Of a stretch of 64,000 bases of DNA, positions 36,871-46,908 are shown in pieces (positions within the stretch are counted from its first letter, which is position 1; each line of letters begins with the position of its first letter). The position numbers and the translations under genes were made by a program. The notes under the pieces are model-generated. The model was not told the DNA's origin. It was given only the letters and a program-made list of their open reading frames with translations, and ran no database searches. Source of the DNA: Flavobacterium sangjuense (GTDB lineage: Bacteria; Bacteroidota; Bacteroidia; Flavobacteriales; Flavobacteriaceae); assembly GCF_004797125.1 (NCBI RefSeq), contig NZ_CP038810.1, positions 1,364,001 to 1,428,000 on the forward strand, written 5' to 3'.

Positions 36871-38073
36871 TTATAAGTCAACCAAAATCTGATTTTGCAA
36901 TAAATCATCAAAGGTTTCGCGTTCTCTGATTAAATGTCCTTTGCCATTTTTCCATAAGACTTCGGCAGGTTTAAAGCGCGAATTATAGTTAGACGCCATC
37001 GAGAAACAATACGCACCGGCATTTCTGAAACAAAGTATATCGCCTTCGTGGATTTCGGCAATTCTTCGGTTGTTGGCAAACGTATCGGTTTCACAGATAT
37101 AACCCACAACGGTGTAAAAACGCTCTTTGCCTTTTGGCTTGGAAATGTTTTCTATATAATGTTGTGAACCATAAAACATCGGACGAATCAAGTGATTGAA
37201 GCCACTGTCAATTCCCGCAAAAACAGTCGATGTGGTTTGTTTTACAACATTTACTTTTGCCAAAAAGAAACCTGCTTCGCTTACCAAGAATTTTCCCGGT
37301 TCAAAAGCCAATGTGAGTTCGCTGCCATATTCTTTTTCAAATGCCAGAAAACGTTTGGTTAGTTTTTTACCCAATTCTTCTACATTGGTTTCGATATCGT
37401 CTTTTTTATAAGGCACTTTAAATCCGGAACCAAAATCAAGGAATTCTAAATTTTTAAATTGTTTGGCGACATCAAATAAAATTTCCGAAGCATACAAAAA
37501 CACTTCAATATCCAAAATGTCTGAACCTGTATGCATATGAATTCCGTTGATGTTCATCTTGGTATTTTCAACGATACGCAGCACATGTGGAATCTGATAA
37601 ATGGAAATCCCAAATTTACTATCAATATGACCTACAGAAATATTCTCGTTTCCACCAGCCATCACATGAGGATTGATACGAATGCAAACCGGAACTTTTG
37701 GATGTTTGGCACCAAAATGCTCCAAAATAGAAAGGTTGTCAATATTGATTTGAACGCCCATTGCAGCAACTTCTTCAATCTCTTCAAAGGAAACGCCGTT
37801 TGGCGTAAAAATGATTCGGTCAGGAGTAAAACCTGCATGCAAACCCAGTCGCACTTCCTGAATGGAAACGGTATCCAATCCCGAACCCAAATTCTTGAGC
37901 AGCTTTAAAATTGAAATATTCGACAAGGCTTTCATCGCATAATTGATGCGAAGTTTTTCTACTTTGAAAGCATTGGTTAAACGCTTGTACTGAAATTCAA
38001 TTTTCTCGGCATCGTAAACATATAACGGATTTCCGAATTGTTCTGCTAAGTCAAGTAATTCTTTGGGTTGCAT
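36871..38073 (-). CDS. lysA: Diaminopimelate decarboxylase
   Basis: This is the last step of lysine synthesis, PLP-dependent decarboxylation of meso-diaminopimelate. The 400-residue group-IV decarboxylase has its PLP lysine at about Lys48 in RINYAMKALSN. PNGVSFEEI, the HTGSD segment, LDFGSGFKVPY (a Gly-rich loop for the PLP phosphate), the EPGKFLVSEAGF segment and the catalytic Cys in YICETDTF follow. All key elements are present. It has its own promoter and terminator, so it is probably monocistronic. Confidence 0.96.
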   Translation of the reverse strand: MQPKELLDLAEQFGNPLYVYDAEKIEFQYKRLTNAFKVEKLRINYAMKALSNISILKLLKNLGSGLDTVSIQEVRLGLHAGFTPDRIIFTPNGVSFEEIEEVAAMGVQINIDNLSILEHFGAKHPKVPVCIRINPHVMAGGNENISVGHIDSKFGISIYQIPHVLRIVENTKMNINGIHMHTGSDILDIEVFLYASEILFDVAKQFKNLEFLDFGSGFKVPYKKDDIETNVEELGKKLTKRFLAFEKEYGSELTLAFEPGKFLVSEAGFFLAKVNVVKQTTSTVFAGIDSGFNHLIRPMFYGSQHYIENISKPKGKERFYTVVGYICETDTFANNRRIAEIHEGDILCFRNAGAYCFSMASNYNSRFKPAEVLWKNGKGHLIRERETFDDLLQNQILVDL

Positions 38074-38089
38074 GATTTTAATTTTAAGG

Positions 38090-38120
38090 CAAATATAGTT
38101 TATGATGTCAGTAATGACAA
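38090..38120 (-). promoter_or_regulatory. Promoter of lysA
   Basis: On the minus strand, TTG is followed by 20 bases and then TATATTTG (38090-38097). This is a perfect match to the Bacteroidota consensus, 16 bases upstream of the ATG. Confidence 0.75.
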
Positions 38121-38153
38121 TAGTTTTATGATTTTATGCAGATTTTGATTTGA

Positions 38154-39608
38154 TTACAAGTTTGGTAAATCGCCATTTCCTTTGGTTGGTAAATTGGTGT
38201 AGCCCATCAAATAATTATCAACTTCTCTTGCGGCTTCACGTCCTTCAGAAATAGCCCAAACGATTAAAGATTGTCCGCGTCGCATATCACCGGCAGTAAA
38301 AATATTCTGGATATTGGTTTGATAGTTTTTGGCTTTGTAATTGTTTCTGGCATCAATCTCAATTCCTAGTTGATCGCTCAAAGTCTTTTCTGGACCGGTA
38401 AAACCAAGTGCCAATAAAGCCAATTCGCAAGGCCATATTTTTTCGGAACCTTCTTTTTCAATGAGTTCAGGGCGTTGTCCCGGAGTCATTTTCCAAGCCA
38501 CTTCAACCGTTTTTAATCCGGTTAATTCTCCTTTGTCATTAGAAATAAATTCTTTGGTGTTGATAAGCCAGTTTCTATCGCAGCCTTCTTCGTGTGAAGA
38601 AGATGTTTTTAATTGCAAAGGCCAAAATGGCCATGGCGTTGTTTCGCTTCTGTATTCCGGTGGTTTTGGTAAAATTTCAAAATTCGTCACCGATTTTGCA
38701 CCTTGTCTGTTAGAGGTACCAACACAGTCAGAACCCGTGTCTCCACCGCCAATAACAATAACGTTTTTACCTTTTGCAGTTATTTGATTTGGAATAGTTT
38801 CTCCGTACAATGCTTTGGTTTGTTGTGTCAAAAAAGTCATGGCCTGTACAACACCTTTGCTTTCAATGCCTCTGGTTGGCAAACTTCTTTTATCGGTTGC
38901 GCCGCCACATAAAACGACTGCGTCAAACGAATTGAGTTGTTTTATGCTATAATTTACGCCCACATTGACATTGGTTTTAAACACAATTCCTTCGGCTTCA
39001 AGAATAGCGATGCGTCTGTCGATGATGGCTTTTTCTAATTTAAAATTTGGAATGCCATAACGAAGCAAACCGCCAATAGCATTGTCTCTTTCGAAAACGG
39101 TAACCAAATGACCGGCACGGTTTAATTGCTGTGCTGCTGCCAATCCGGCCGGACCGGAACCAATTACGGCTACGGTTTTTCCGGTTCTGATTTGAGGTGG
39201 TTGTGGTTTTATCCAACCTTCGGCAAAACCTCTTTCCACTATGTTTTTTTCAATATTTTCAATAGCTACAGGTTCGCTGATAATGCCTAACACACATGAT
39301 TTTTCGCATGGTGCCGGACATAATCTTCCTGTAAATTCAGGGAAATTATTTGTTGATTGTAAAATTTCTAAAGCACTTTGCCATTCTTCCTGATGCACCA
39401 TGTCATTAAAATCGGGGATTAAATTCCCCAACGGACAAGCACTGTGACAAAAGGGAATACCACAATCCATGCATCTTGAACCTTGCTCTTTTATTTTTTG
39501 CTTGGGTAACGGAATTGTAAATTCGTTATAATTTGAAACCCTTTCCTGAACAACCAAATTACTCTCGTCGGCTCTGTCGTATTCTTTAAATCCACCTAAC
39601 TTTCCCAT
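38154..39608 (-). CDS. gltD: Glutamate synthase small subunit
   Basis: The small subunit passes electrons from NADPH to the large subunit. Its 484 residues begin with the cysteine clusters CMDCGIPFCHSACP and CPAPCEKSCVLGI, which bind the [4Fe-4S] centres. The FAD motif VIGSGPAGLAAAQQL is near residue 150, the NAD(P)H motif VIGGGDTGSDCVGT near 285, and the second FAD region is IFTAGDMRRGQSLIVWAISEGR. It follows gltB with one base between them, so the two subunits are translated from one mRNA. Confidence 0.97.
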   Translation of the reverse strand: MGKLGGFKEYDRADESNLVVQERVSNYNEFTIPLPKQKIKEQGSRCMDCGIPFCHSACPLGNLIPDFNDMVHQEEWQSALEILQSTNNFPEFTGRLCPAPCEKSCVLGIISEPVAIENIEKNIVERGFAEGWIKPQPPQIRTGKTVAVIGSGPAGLAAAQQLNRAGHLVTVFERDNAIGGLLRYGIPNFKLEKAIIDRRIAILEAEGIVFKTNVNVGVNYSIKQLNSFDAVVLCGGATDKRSLPTRGIESKGVVQAMTFLTQQTKALYGETIPNQITAKGKNVIVIGGGDTGSDCVGTSNRQGAKSVTNFEILPKPPEYRSETTPWPFWPLQLKTSSSHEEGCDRNWLINTKEFISNDKGELTGLKTVEVAWKMTPGQRPELIEKEGSEKIWPCELALLALGFTGPEKTLSDQLGIEIDARNNYKAKNYQTNIQNIFTAGDMRRGQSLIVWAISEGREAAREVDNYLMGYTNLPTKGNGDLPNL

Positions 39609-39609
39609 C

Positions 39610-42600
39610 TCAATTTGCTATTAATGCTGCTATTTGTTTTTCTTCTGATATTCTTTGCAATGCTTTTTTATAATCGGTTGGCATTACTTTGATAAAATAT
39701 TTCTGCTGATTTTCCCAATCATCGAGCATCACTTTCGCCAACGGACTATTGGTGAAAAGCGAATGTCTTTTTATTAATCGTTTAAGTTGAGCCAAATCAT
39801 TTTCATCCAAAGTTTCCAGCGCAACCATTTCCATATTGCACAAGCCTTTTTCAAATTCTTTTTTCTTGTCAAAAACATAGGCAACGCCACCGCTCATTCC
39901 AGCGGCAAAATTCCGTCCTGTTTTTCCTAAAACGACGACAGTTCCACCAGTCATATATTCACAACCATGATCTCCAACGCCTTCCACAACAGCAGTTGCA
40001 CCTGAATTTCTAACACAAAAACGCTCACCGGCCATTCCGTTTATGTAAGCTTCTCCCGTAATTGCGCCGTATAATGCAACGTTACCAATAATGATATTCT
40101 CTTCAGGTTTGAAAGTCGCAGTAGGAGGAACTTTGATAATCAGCTTTCCGCCGGAAAGTCCTTTACCCAAATAATCATTGCAGTTACCGTGAATTTTAAA
40201 CGACAAACCATTCGTAGCAAACGCCCCAAAACTTTGTCCGGCTGAACCTTCAAAATCTATTAGAATAGTGTCTTCGGGTAAACCTTGTGCGCCATATATT
40301 TTCGAAATTTCATTACTTAATATGGCACCAACAGAACGATCTGTATTTTTAATTTTGAAGTTAATTCGGGTTCTTTCTTTTCTGTAAATAGAAGGAATTG
40401 CCGCTTTTATAATTTCAAAATCGAGTACGTGTTCTAAATGATGGTCTTGCGACATTGTATTGTGATTCGGAACTACTTTAGCTTTTTCCGGTTTGTAAAG
40501 AATGGTCGATAAATCCAAACCACTAGCTTTATAATGTTTGATGGCTTTGTTGACGTTCAGTTTTTGAGATTGTCCAACCATTTCTTTTAATGTTCTAAAA
40601 CCAAGTTGTGCCATTATTTCGCGCAATTCTTCAGCGATGAAATACATGAAATTAATGATGTGTTCCGGTGTTCCTTTGAAGTTTTTACGAAGTTCAGGAT
40701 CTTGAGTCGCGATGCCGACAGGACACGTATTCAAATGACAGGCACGCATCATAATGCAACCCGAAGCTACTAATGGCGCCGTAGCAAAACCAAATTCTTC
40801 TGCGCCAAGCAAAGCAGCAATGGCAACATCACGACCTGTTTTTAATTGTCCGTCACATTCAAGAACGACGCGGCTTCGCAAATCATTCAGAATTAAAGTC
40901 TGTTGTGCTTCTGCCAATCCAAGTTCCCATGGAATTCCGGTGTGTTGCAATGATGTTAATGGTGCGGCACCGGTTCCACCATCGTAACCCGAAATCAGGA
41001 TTACATCGGCTTTGGCTTTGGCAACACCGGCAGCAATTGTTCCTACACCAACTTCGGAAACCAATTTTACATTAACCCGTGCTTCGCGATTCGCATTTTT
41101 TAAATCAAAAATCAATTGAGATAAATCTTCAATCGAATAAATATCGTGATGTGGTGGCGGAGAAATCAGTCCAACATAAGGCGTTGAATTTCGTGTTTCA
41201 GCAATCCACGGCACTACTTTTTCGCCAGGTAATTGTCCACCTTCACCAGGTTTTGCCCCTTGTGCCATTTTGATTTGAATTTCCTTAGCGTTGGTCAAAT
41301 AATTGATAGAAACGCCAAATCTTCCCGACGCTACTTGTTTAATAGCACTATTTCTGGAATCTCCGTTAAGATCTTTTTGATATCGTTTTGCATCTTCGCC
41401 ACCTTCACCTGAATTGCTTTTTCCGCCAATTCTGTTCATGGCAATGGCCAAATTTTCATGTGCTTCCTGGCTAATTGAACCATAAGACATGGCTCCGGTT
41501 TTGAATTTTTTTACGATTTCTGTCCAAGGCTCTACTTCATCAATCGAAATCGGATCGTAATTGTTAAATTCAAATAAACCACGAATAGTCATGAGGTTTT
41601 CACTTTGTTCGTTGACCATTTTGGAATATTCCTTATAGCTTTCCGGACTGTTTAATCTAACCGCTTGCTGTAATTTTGCAATGGTCGTTGGATTGAACAT
41701 ATGTTTCTCACCATTTCTTCGCCATCTGTAAATGCCTCCAATTTCGAGTGGTAATAAATTGGATATTTCTGAATTTGGAAATGCCTTTTGGTATCTTTTT
41801 TTGACTTCTTTTTCAACTTCCATCAAACCAATTCCTTCAATTCGAGAAGGCGTATTTGGGAAATACTTTGAAGTAAAGGTTTTATTTAATCCCAGGATTT
41901 CAAAAATTTGAGCCGCTCTGTACGAATGCAAAGTTGAAATTCCAATTTTATTCATGATTTTCAGAATTCCTTTGGCAATCGCTTTGTTATAGTTTTTAAT
42001 AGCGTAGTCTGCTTTTACATTGGTAATAAAACCTTGATTTACCTGCTCATGAATAATTTCGTTTACCATGTATGGATTGATGGCGCTGGCACCATAACCA
42101 AATAATAGCGCAAAATGATGCGGTTCTCTTGGCTCAGCAGATTCGATTAAAATCCCAAATTTAGAGCGTACTTTAAGAGTATTTAGTGAATGATGAATAT
42201 ACGAACAAGCCAATAGCATCGGAATAGGTGCCATTTTTTCGCTCACATTTCTATCTGAAAGAATTACAATATTGCAGCCTTCCGAAACCGCTTTGAAAGT
42301 GGCCTGTACACATTTTTCTAAACCGCGCTCCAAACCATTGACTCCTTTTTCAATTTCATACAAAGTTGAAATCGTAACCGATTTGAAATCGACATGATTG
42401 ATGTTTCTGATTTTATCCAAATCCTCGTTGGAAATAACCGGATTTTGGATTTTTAGTTTTTTACAATGCTTTGGTTCAATATCAAATATGTTGAAATCGC
42501 CACCAATGGCAAGACTAATATCGGTGATAATTTCTTCCCGAATTCCGTCTAATGGTGGATTGGTAACCTGGGCAAATTGCTGTTTGAAGTAGTTGTATAA

Positions 42601-44127
42601 TAATTGAGGCTGGTCTGATAAAACAGCAAGCGGCGTGTCATTTCCCATTGAGCTGATCGCTTCTGCGCCTTGTTCACCCATCGGGTTTATGATGGTTTTT
42701 AAATCTTCAATGGTGTATCCAAACAAGCGTTGTCGGGTTTCAAATGGTACCGTTTCAACCGGAATAGGATTATTAGTGTATGGTATTTTAGCCAGTTGCA
42801 ACAGATTCTCGTTTAACCATTTTTTGTACGGACGTTTGGTAACTACGGCTTTTTTTACTTCGTCGTCTTCAATAATTCGGCCTTTGTTCATGTCTACGAG
42901 GAACATTTTTCCAGGCTCTAATCTTCCGTGTTGTACTACGTCTTCGGGTTTTATATCGAGTACGCCAATTTCGGATGACATAATTACAAAACCACTTTTG
43001 GTTACTGTATATCGTGACGGGCGCAAACCATTTCGGTCTAATAAAGCACCAATTACATTTCCATCGGTAAACGGAATTGAAGCTGGTCCATCCCAAGGTT
43101 CCATGATACACGAATTGTATTCATAGAATGCTTTTTTGTCTTCTGACATAGTTTGGTGTTTTTCCCAGGCTTCGGGAACAACCATCATCATGACTTCGGG
43201 TAAAGAACGACCGGTCATCAGTAACAATTCGATAACCATATCCATCGAAGCGGAATCTGATTTTCCTTCTAAAATAATAGGGAATAATTTTTTAATGTCA
43301 TCACCAAAAACATCGCTTTTCATTAATTCTTCACGGGCACGCATACGGCTAATATTCCCACGAAGTGTATTGATTTCTCCGTTGTGGCACATATAGCGGA
43401 ATGGTTGCGCCAATTCCCATGAAGGAAAAGTATTGGTTGAAAACCGTTGATGCACCAAGGCAAGTCGGGTAACCAAGTCGTCATCCTCTAAATCAGTGTA
43501 ATAGCGACTGATATCTTCTGGCATTAAAAGCCCTTTGTATATTATGGTTGTAGTAGATAAACTGGTAAAATAGAAGCGATAGCTTTCTGAAATTTTGGAA
43601 TTTATAATGACATGTTCGGCAATTTTTCTGGCGGCAAATAGTTTGGCATTGAATTGTTGTTCGGTGAGATCTAAGTCACCTTTACTCACAAATACCTGTT
43701 TGATAGTTGGTTCTTTTTCCGCGGCTATTTGGCCAAGGTTGGAAACATCTACAGGAACATCACGCCAGCCAATGATTTTTAGGTTTTGCTCGCTAATAGC
43801 ATTTTCAAATGCTGTTTTACAGAAAGCAACCTGATTGACACTTTTAGGCAAAAAAACCATTCCGACCGCGTATTCTCGTGGTTCCGGAATTTCGAAAGAG
43901 CAAACTTTTTTAAAGAAATCATGAGGAATGTCAAACAGAATTCCGGCACCATCACCGGTTCTCCCATCTGCACTTACGGCACCACGATGTTCTAATTTTA
44001 TTAAAATATCGAGCGCTTTGTGAATTATATCGTTGGTTTTTATTCCGTTTAAATTGCAAATAAATCCTGCGCCACAATTGTCATGCTCAAATTCGGGCAA
44101 GTAAAGGCCTTGTTCTTCGACTTTCAT
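39610..44127 (-). CDS. gltB: Glutamate synthase large subunit
   Basis: This 1505-residue enzyme makes two glutamates from glutamine and 2-oxoglutarate. A short propeptide ends before the amidotransferase nucleophile Cys18 ([11 protein letters not shown]). The central domain and the FMN-binding synthase domain follow, with [13 protein letters not shown] and [14 protein letters not shown]. The [3Fe-4S] cysteines are in [19 protein letters not shown]. The C-terminal beta-helix domain has repeated Gly motifs ([21 protein letters not shown]). The gene has a textbook promoter at 44176-44206 and leads the gltBD operon. Confidence 0.98.
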   Translation of the reverse strand: MKVEEQGLYLPEFEHDNCGAGFICNLNGIKTNDIIHKALDILIKLEHRGAVSADGRTGDGAGILFDIPHDFFKKVCSFEIPEPREYAVGMVFLPKSVNQVAFCKTAFENAISEQNLKIIGWRDVPVDVSNLGQIAAEKEPTIKQVFVSKGDLDLTEQQFNAKLFAARKIAEHVIINSKISESYRFYFTSLSTTTIIYKGLLMPEDISRYYTDLEDDDLVTRLALVHQRFSTNTFPSWELAQPFRYMCHNGEINTLRGNISRMRAREELMKSDVFGDDIKKLFPIILEGKSDSASMDMVIELLLMTGRSLPEVMMMVVPEAWEKHQTMSEDKKAFYEYNSCIMEPWDGPASIPFTDGNVIGALLDRNGLRPSRYTVTKSGFVIMSSEIGVLDIKPEDVVQHGRLEPGKMFLVDMNKGRIIEDDEVKKAVVTKRPYKKWLNENLLQLAKIPYTNNPIPVETVPFETRQRLFGYTIEDLKTIINPMGEQGAEAISSMGNDTPLAVLSDQPQLLYNYFKQQFAQVTNPPLDGIREEIITDISLAIGGDFNIFDIEPKHCKKLKIQNPVISNEDLDKIRNINHVDFKSVTISTLYEIEKGVNGLERGLEKCVQATFKAVSEGCNIVILSDRNVSEKMAPIPMLLACSYIHHSLNTLKVRSKFGILIESAEPREPHHFALLFGYGASAINPYMVNEIIHEQVNQGFITNVKADYAIKNYNKAIAKGILKIMNKIGISTLHSYRAAQIFEILGLNKTFTSKYFPNTPSRIEGIGLMEVEKEVKKRYQKAFPNSEISNLLPLEIGGIYRWRRNGEKHMFNPTTIAKLQQAVRLNSPESYKEYSKMVNEQSENLMTIRGLFEFNNYDPISIDEVEPWTEIVKKFKTGAMSYGSISQEAHENLAIAMNRIGGKSNSGEGGEDAKRYQKDLNGDSRNSAIKQVASGRFGVSINYLTNAKEIQIKMAQGAKPGEGGQLPGEKVVPWIAETRNSTPYVGLISPPPHHDIYSIEDLSQLIFDLKNANREARVNVKLVSEVGVGTIAAGVAKAKADVILISGYDGGTGAAPLTSLQHTGIPWELGLAEAQQTLILNDLRSRVVLECDGQLKTGRDVAIAALLGAEEFGFATAPLVASGCIMMRACHLNTCPVGIATQDPELRKNFKGTPEHIINFMYFIAEELREIMAQLGFRTLKEMVGQSQKLNVNKAIKHYKASGLDLSTILYKPEKAKVVPNHNTMSQDHHLEHVLDFEIIKAAIPSIYRKERTRINFKIKNTDRSVGAILSNEISKIYGAQGLPEDTILIDFEGSAGQSFGAFATNGLSFKIHGNCNDYLGKGLSGGKLIIKVPPTATFKPEENIIIGNVALYGAITGEAYINGMAGERFCVRNSGATAVVEGVGDHGCEYMTGGTVVVLGKTGRNFAAGMSGGVAYVFDKKKEFEKGLCNMEMVALETLDENDLAQLKRLIKRHSLFTNSPLAKVMLDDWENQQKYFIKVMPTDYKKALQRISEEKQIAALIAN

Positions 44128-44175
44128 TATTGATAAATTTTTACTAAATTATCAAAATGATTAAATATAAAATAA

Positions 44176-44206
44176 CAAATCTAAACAAAGTGTTAACTTT
44201 TATCAA
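44176..44206 (-). promoter_or_regulatory. Promoter of gltBD
   Basis: On the minus strand, TTG (44204-44206), a 20-base spacer and TAGATTTG (44176-44183) match the TTG-(17-23)-TAnnTTTG consensus exactly. A leader of about 45 bases precedes the gltB ATG. Confidence 0.8.
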
Positions 44207-44314
44207 TATAATAATTAAATCGTTGTCAAATTATCGATTTGCTATTTTTTGATAGTTATTTTACTATTTGCACAAAATAGGGTAAAGGAAATTACTTAAT
44301 AAACTAAGGAAGTA

Positions 44315-46720
44315 TTAATACAAACTAGAAAACTTATCCGGTTTTGCTTCGTGCATAATCGCATACACTTTTTCAAAGACATCTTCTACAGAAGGTTTTG
44401 AGAAATAATCACCATCAGTTCCGTATGCCGGACGATGTTCTTTTGAAGTCAGCGTTTGAGGTTGGCTATCCAAATATTGGTAGCCATTATGTTCTTCTAT
44501 AATTTGCTGCAAAAGATAAGCAGATGCGCCACCAGGAACATCTTCATCAATCACTAACAGGCGGTTTGTTTTCATAACTGATTTTACGCAGTCTTTATTG
44601 ATGTCAAATGGCAACAACGATTGGGCATCGATAATTTCTACATCAATACCAACTTCCAGTAATTCTTTTGCTGCCTGTTCTATAATTCGAAGTGTTGAGC
44701 CATAAGAAACAATGGTAATGTCACTACCGGTTTTGATGGTTTCTACCACTCCAATCGGAGTTTTGAATTCACCTAAATTGGTTGGCATTTTTTCTTTTAA
44801 ACGATAACCGTTCAAACATTCAATTACCAAAGCCGGTTCATCAGTTTCTAACAAAGTGTTATAAAAACCAGCTGCTTTAGTCATATTTCTCGGTACCAAA
44901 ACGTGAATACCACGAATTGCATTGATAATCATTCCCATTGGTGAACCCGAATGCCAGATTCCTTCCAAACGATGGCCACGAGTTCTGATAATCAAAGGCG
45001 CTTTTTGTCTGCCTCGCGTTCTGTATTGTAGTGTGGCCAAATCATCACTCATGATTTGAATCGCATATAACAAATAATCTAAATATTGAATTTCGGCAAT
45101 TGGGCGCAAACCACGCATTGCCATTCCGATTCCTTGTCCGAGAATGGTAGCTTCACGAATTCCGGTATCGGCCACACGAAGTTCTCCGTATTTTTCCTGC
45201 ATGCCTTCCAATCCTTGGTTAACATCACCAATGTTTCCGGCATCTTCACCAAAAACCAATACTTCAGGATATTTATTGAATATCGCATCAAAGTTATCAC
45301 GCAATAACAAACGCGCATCGACTTCGTCGGCAGCATCGTCATAAGTGGCTTTTACTTCAGTGACATTCAGTATGTTTTTATCCGATTGAGAATATAAATG
45401 AGAGCTGAATTTTGGTTGGATTTTGTCCAGGTAATTTGTTATCCAGGTTGCCAATTGTGCTCTGCCATTTTCATTAACAAGCAATCGCAAAACTTTACGG
45501 GCAACAGCTAAAATTTCTTTACGGATAGGTTCTTTTATGGCTGCTAAATCAACAGCCTGTTTTTCGATAAAAACTTTATTAGCACTTGAACTTGCTATGC
45601 TGTTTAACAACGAAATTAATTCCAGTTGCTCTTCTTTCATCGGAGAAATAAAAGCTGCCCAAGCCACTTTTTTACCTTCTAAAACTTCTTTTTTGGAGTT
45701 GGCCTGAATGGCATCTAATTCTTCGGCTGTAGCCAAATCATTTTGAAGTAACCAAGTTCTCATTTGCGCCACGCAGTCAAACTCGGTTTCCCAAGCTAAA
45801 CGGTCAGCGTCTTTATAACGTTCGTGTGAACCCGAAGTTGAATGTCCTTGTGGTTGTGTCAATTCCTGCACGTGAATCAAAACCGGAACATGTTCTTCGC
45901 GGGCAATTTCGGCTGCTTTTTCGTAAGTTGCTACTAAAGCAGGATAATCCCAACCTTTGACAGTTAAAATTTCGTAACCGTTATTATGTTCATCACGCTG
46001 AAAACCTTTTAGTATTTCAGAAATATTTTCTTTAGTAGTTTGATGTCTGGCATGTACCGAAATTCCGTATTCGTCATCCCAAACACTGATTACCATTGGA
46101 ACTTGCAAAACGCCGGCTGCATTGATGGTTTCAAAAAACGGTCCTTCCGAAGAGGAAGCATTACCAATGGTTCCCCAGGCAACTTCATTTCCGTTGTTAG
46201 AGAAATTGGTAAAATTTTCCAATCCACGAACGTTTCTATATATTTTTGATGCTTGCGCTAATCCCAAAAGTCTTGGCATTTGACCGGCAGTAGGCGAAAT
46301 ATCTGCGCTTGAATTTTTTTGTTGGGTCAGGTTTTTCCAATTCCCGTTTTCATCGATGGAATGTGTGGTAAAATGACCACCCATTTGTCTTCCGGCACTC
46401 ATTGGATCGTGCTCTAAATCGGGATGACCATATAAACCGGCAAAAAATTGTTGAATAGTTAACTCACCAATTGCCATCATAAACGTTTGATCACGATAAT
46501 AACCGGAGCGGAAATCACCGTTTTGAAATGCCTTAGCCATCGCTAATTGCGGCACTTCTTTTCCGTCACCAAAGATTCCGAATTTTGCTTTTCCGGTTAG
46601 CACTTCCTTTCGACCTAAAAGACTACATTCTCTACTTATTGTGGCAATTTTGTAATCATTTAAAACTTCTTGTTTGAAGTCTTCAAATGTAATTTCGGTT
46701 TTGGAAGTGGTTTCAGACAT
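44315..46720 (-). CDS. 2-oxoacid dehydrogenase E1, fused alpha and beta subunits
   Basis: This 801-residue thiamine-diphosphate enzyme is probably the E1 of branched-chain 2-oxoacid (2-oxoisovalerate) dehydrogenase. The alpha part (about 1-330) contains GRQMGGHFTTH, AWGTIGNASSSEGPFFETIN and VISVWDDEYGISVHARHQT, the cofactor-binding half-sites. The beta part (about 450-801) contains VFGEDAGNIGDVNQGLEGMQEKYG, DTGIREATILGQGIGMAMRGLRP, APLIIRTRGH and VIDEDVPGGASAYLL. The fusion of both subunits in one chain is usual in Bacteroidota. E2 and E3 are not adjacent. The choice of branched-chain over pyruvate specificity is inference. Confidence 0.92.
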   Translation of the reverse strand: MSETTSKTEITFEDFKQEVLNDYKIATISRECSLLGRKEVLTGKAKFGIFGDGKEVPQLAMAKAFQNGDFRSGYYRDQTFMMAIGELTIQQFFAGLYGHPDLEHDPMSAGRQMGGHFTTHSIDENGNWKNLTQQKNSSADISPTAGQMPRLLGLAQASKIYRNVRGLENFTNFSNNGNEVAWGTIGNASSSEGPFFETINAAGVLQVPMVISVWDDEYGISVHARHQTTKENISEILKGFQRDEHNNGYEILTVKGWDYPALVATYEKAAEIAREEHVPVLIHVQELTQPQGHSTSGSHERYKDADRLAWETEFDCVAQMRTWLLQNDLATAEELDAIQANSKKEVLEGKKVAWAAFISPMKEEQLELISLLNSIASSSANKVFIEKQAVDLAAIKEPIRKEILAVARKVLRLLVNENGRAQLATWITNYLDKIQPKFSSHLYSQSDKNILNVTEVKATYDDAADEVDARLLLRDNFDAIFNKYPEVLVFGEDAGNIGDVNQGLEGMQEKYGELRVADTGIREATILGQGIGMAMRGLRPIAEIQYLDYLLYAIQIMSDDLATLQYRTRGRQKAPLIIRTRGHRLEGIWHSGSPMGMIINAIRGIHVLVPRNMTKAAGFYNTLLETDEPALVIECLNGYRLKEKMPTNLGEFKTPIGVVETIKTGSDITIVSYGSTLRIIEQAAKELLEVGIDVEIIDAQSLLPFDINKDCVKSVMKTNRLLVIDEDVPGGASAYLLQQIIEEHNGYQYLDSQPQTLTSKEHRPAYGTDGDYFSKPSVEDVFEKVYAIMHEAKPDKFSSLY

Positions 46721-46746
46721 ATAAAAGGAAATATTTCGTGACGAAA

Positions 46747-46754
46747 CAAATTTA
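46747..46754 (-). promoter_or_regulatory. TAnnTTTG element upstream of the E1 gene
   Basis: On the minus strand, TAAATTTG is a perfect -7 match, 26 bases before the ATG at 46720. The nearest TTG lies only 12 bases upstream, so the -33 part is weak. Confidence 0.45.
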
Positions 46755-46908
46755 AATAAAAAGAAGCAATAAATTTATATTATGACCCGAAAATATATTT
46801 TAATTATCTGTAATTTATATGTTATAAAAAGAAGTTTCAATGAAAAATATTCAACAAAAAGACAAGTATTCAGATAAATATTCAATATAAGAATAGTTTA
46901 ACTTGCGT

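Noticed and set aside
42635..43126. A 163-residue plus-strand frame opposite gltB, and other frames opposite gltB, uvrA and the E1 gene
   Set aside because: They are shadows of well-supported conserved genes on the minus strand and have no domain of their own.
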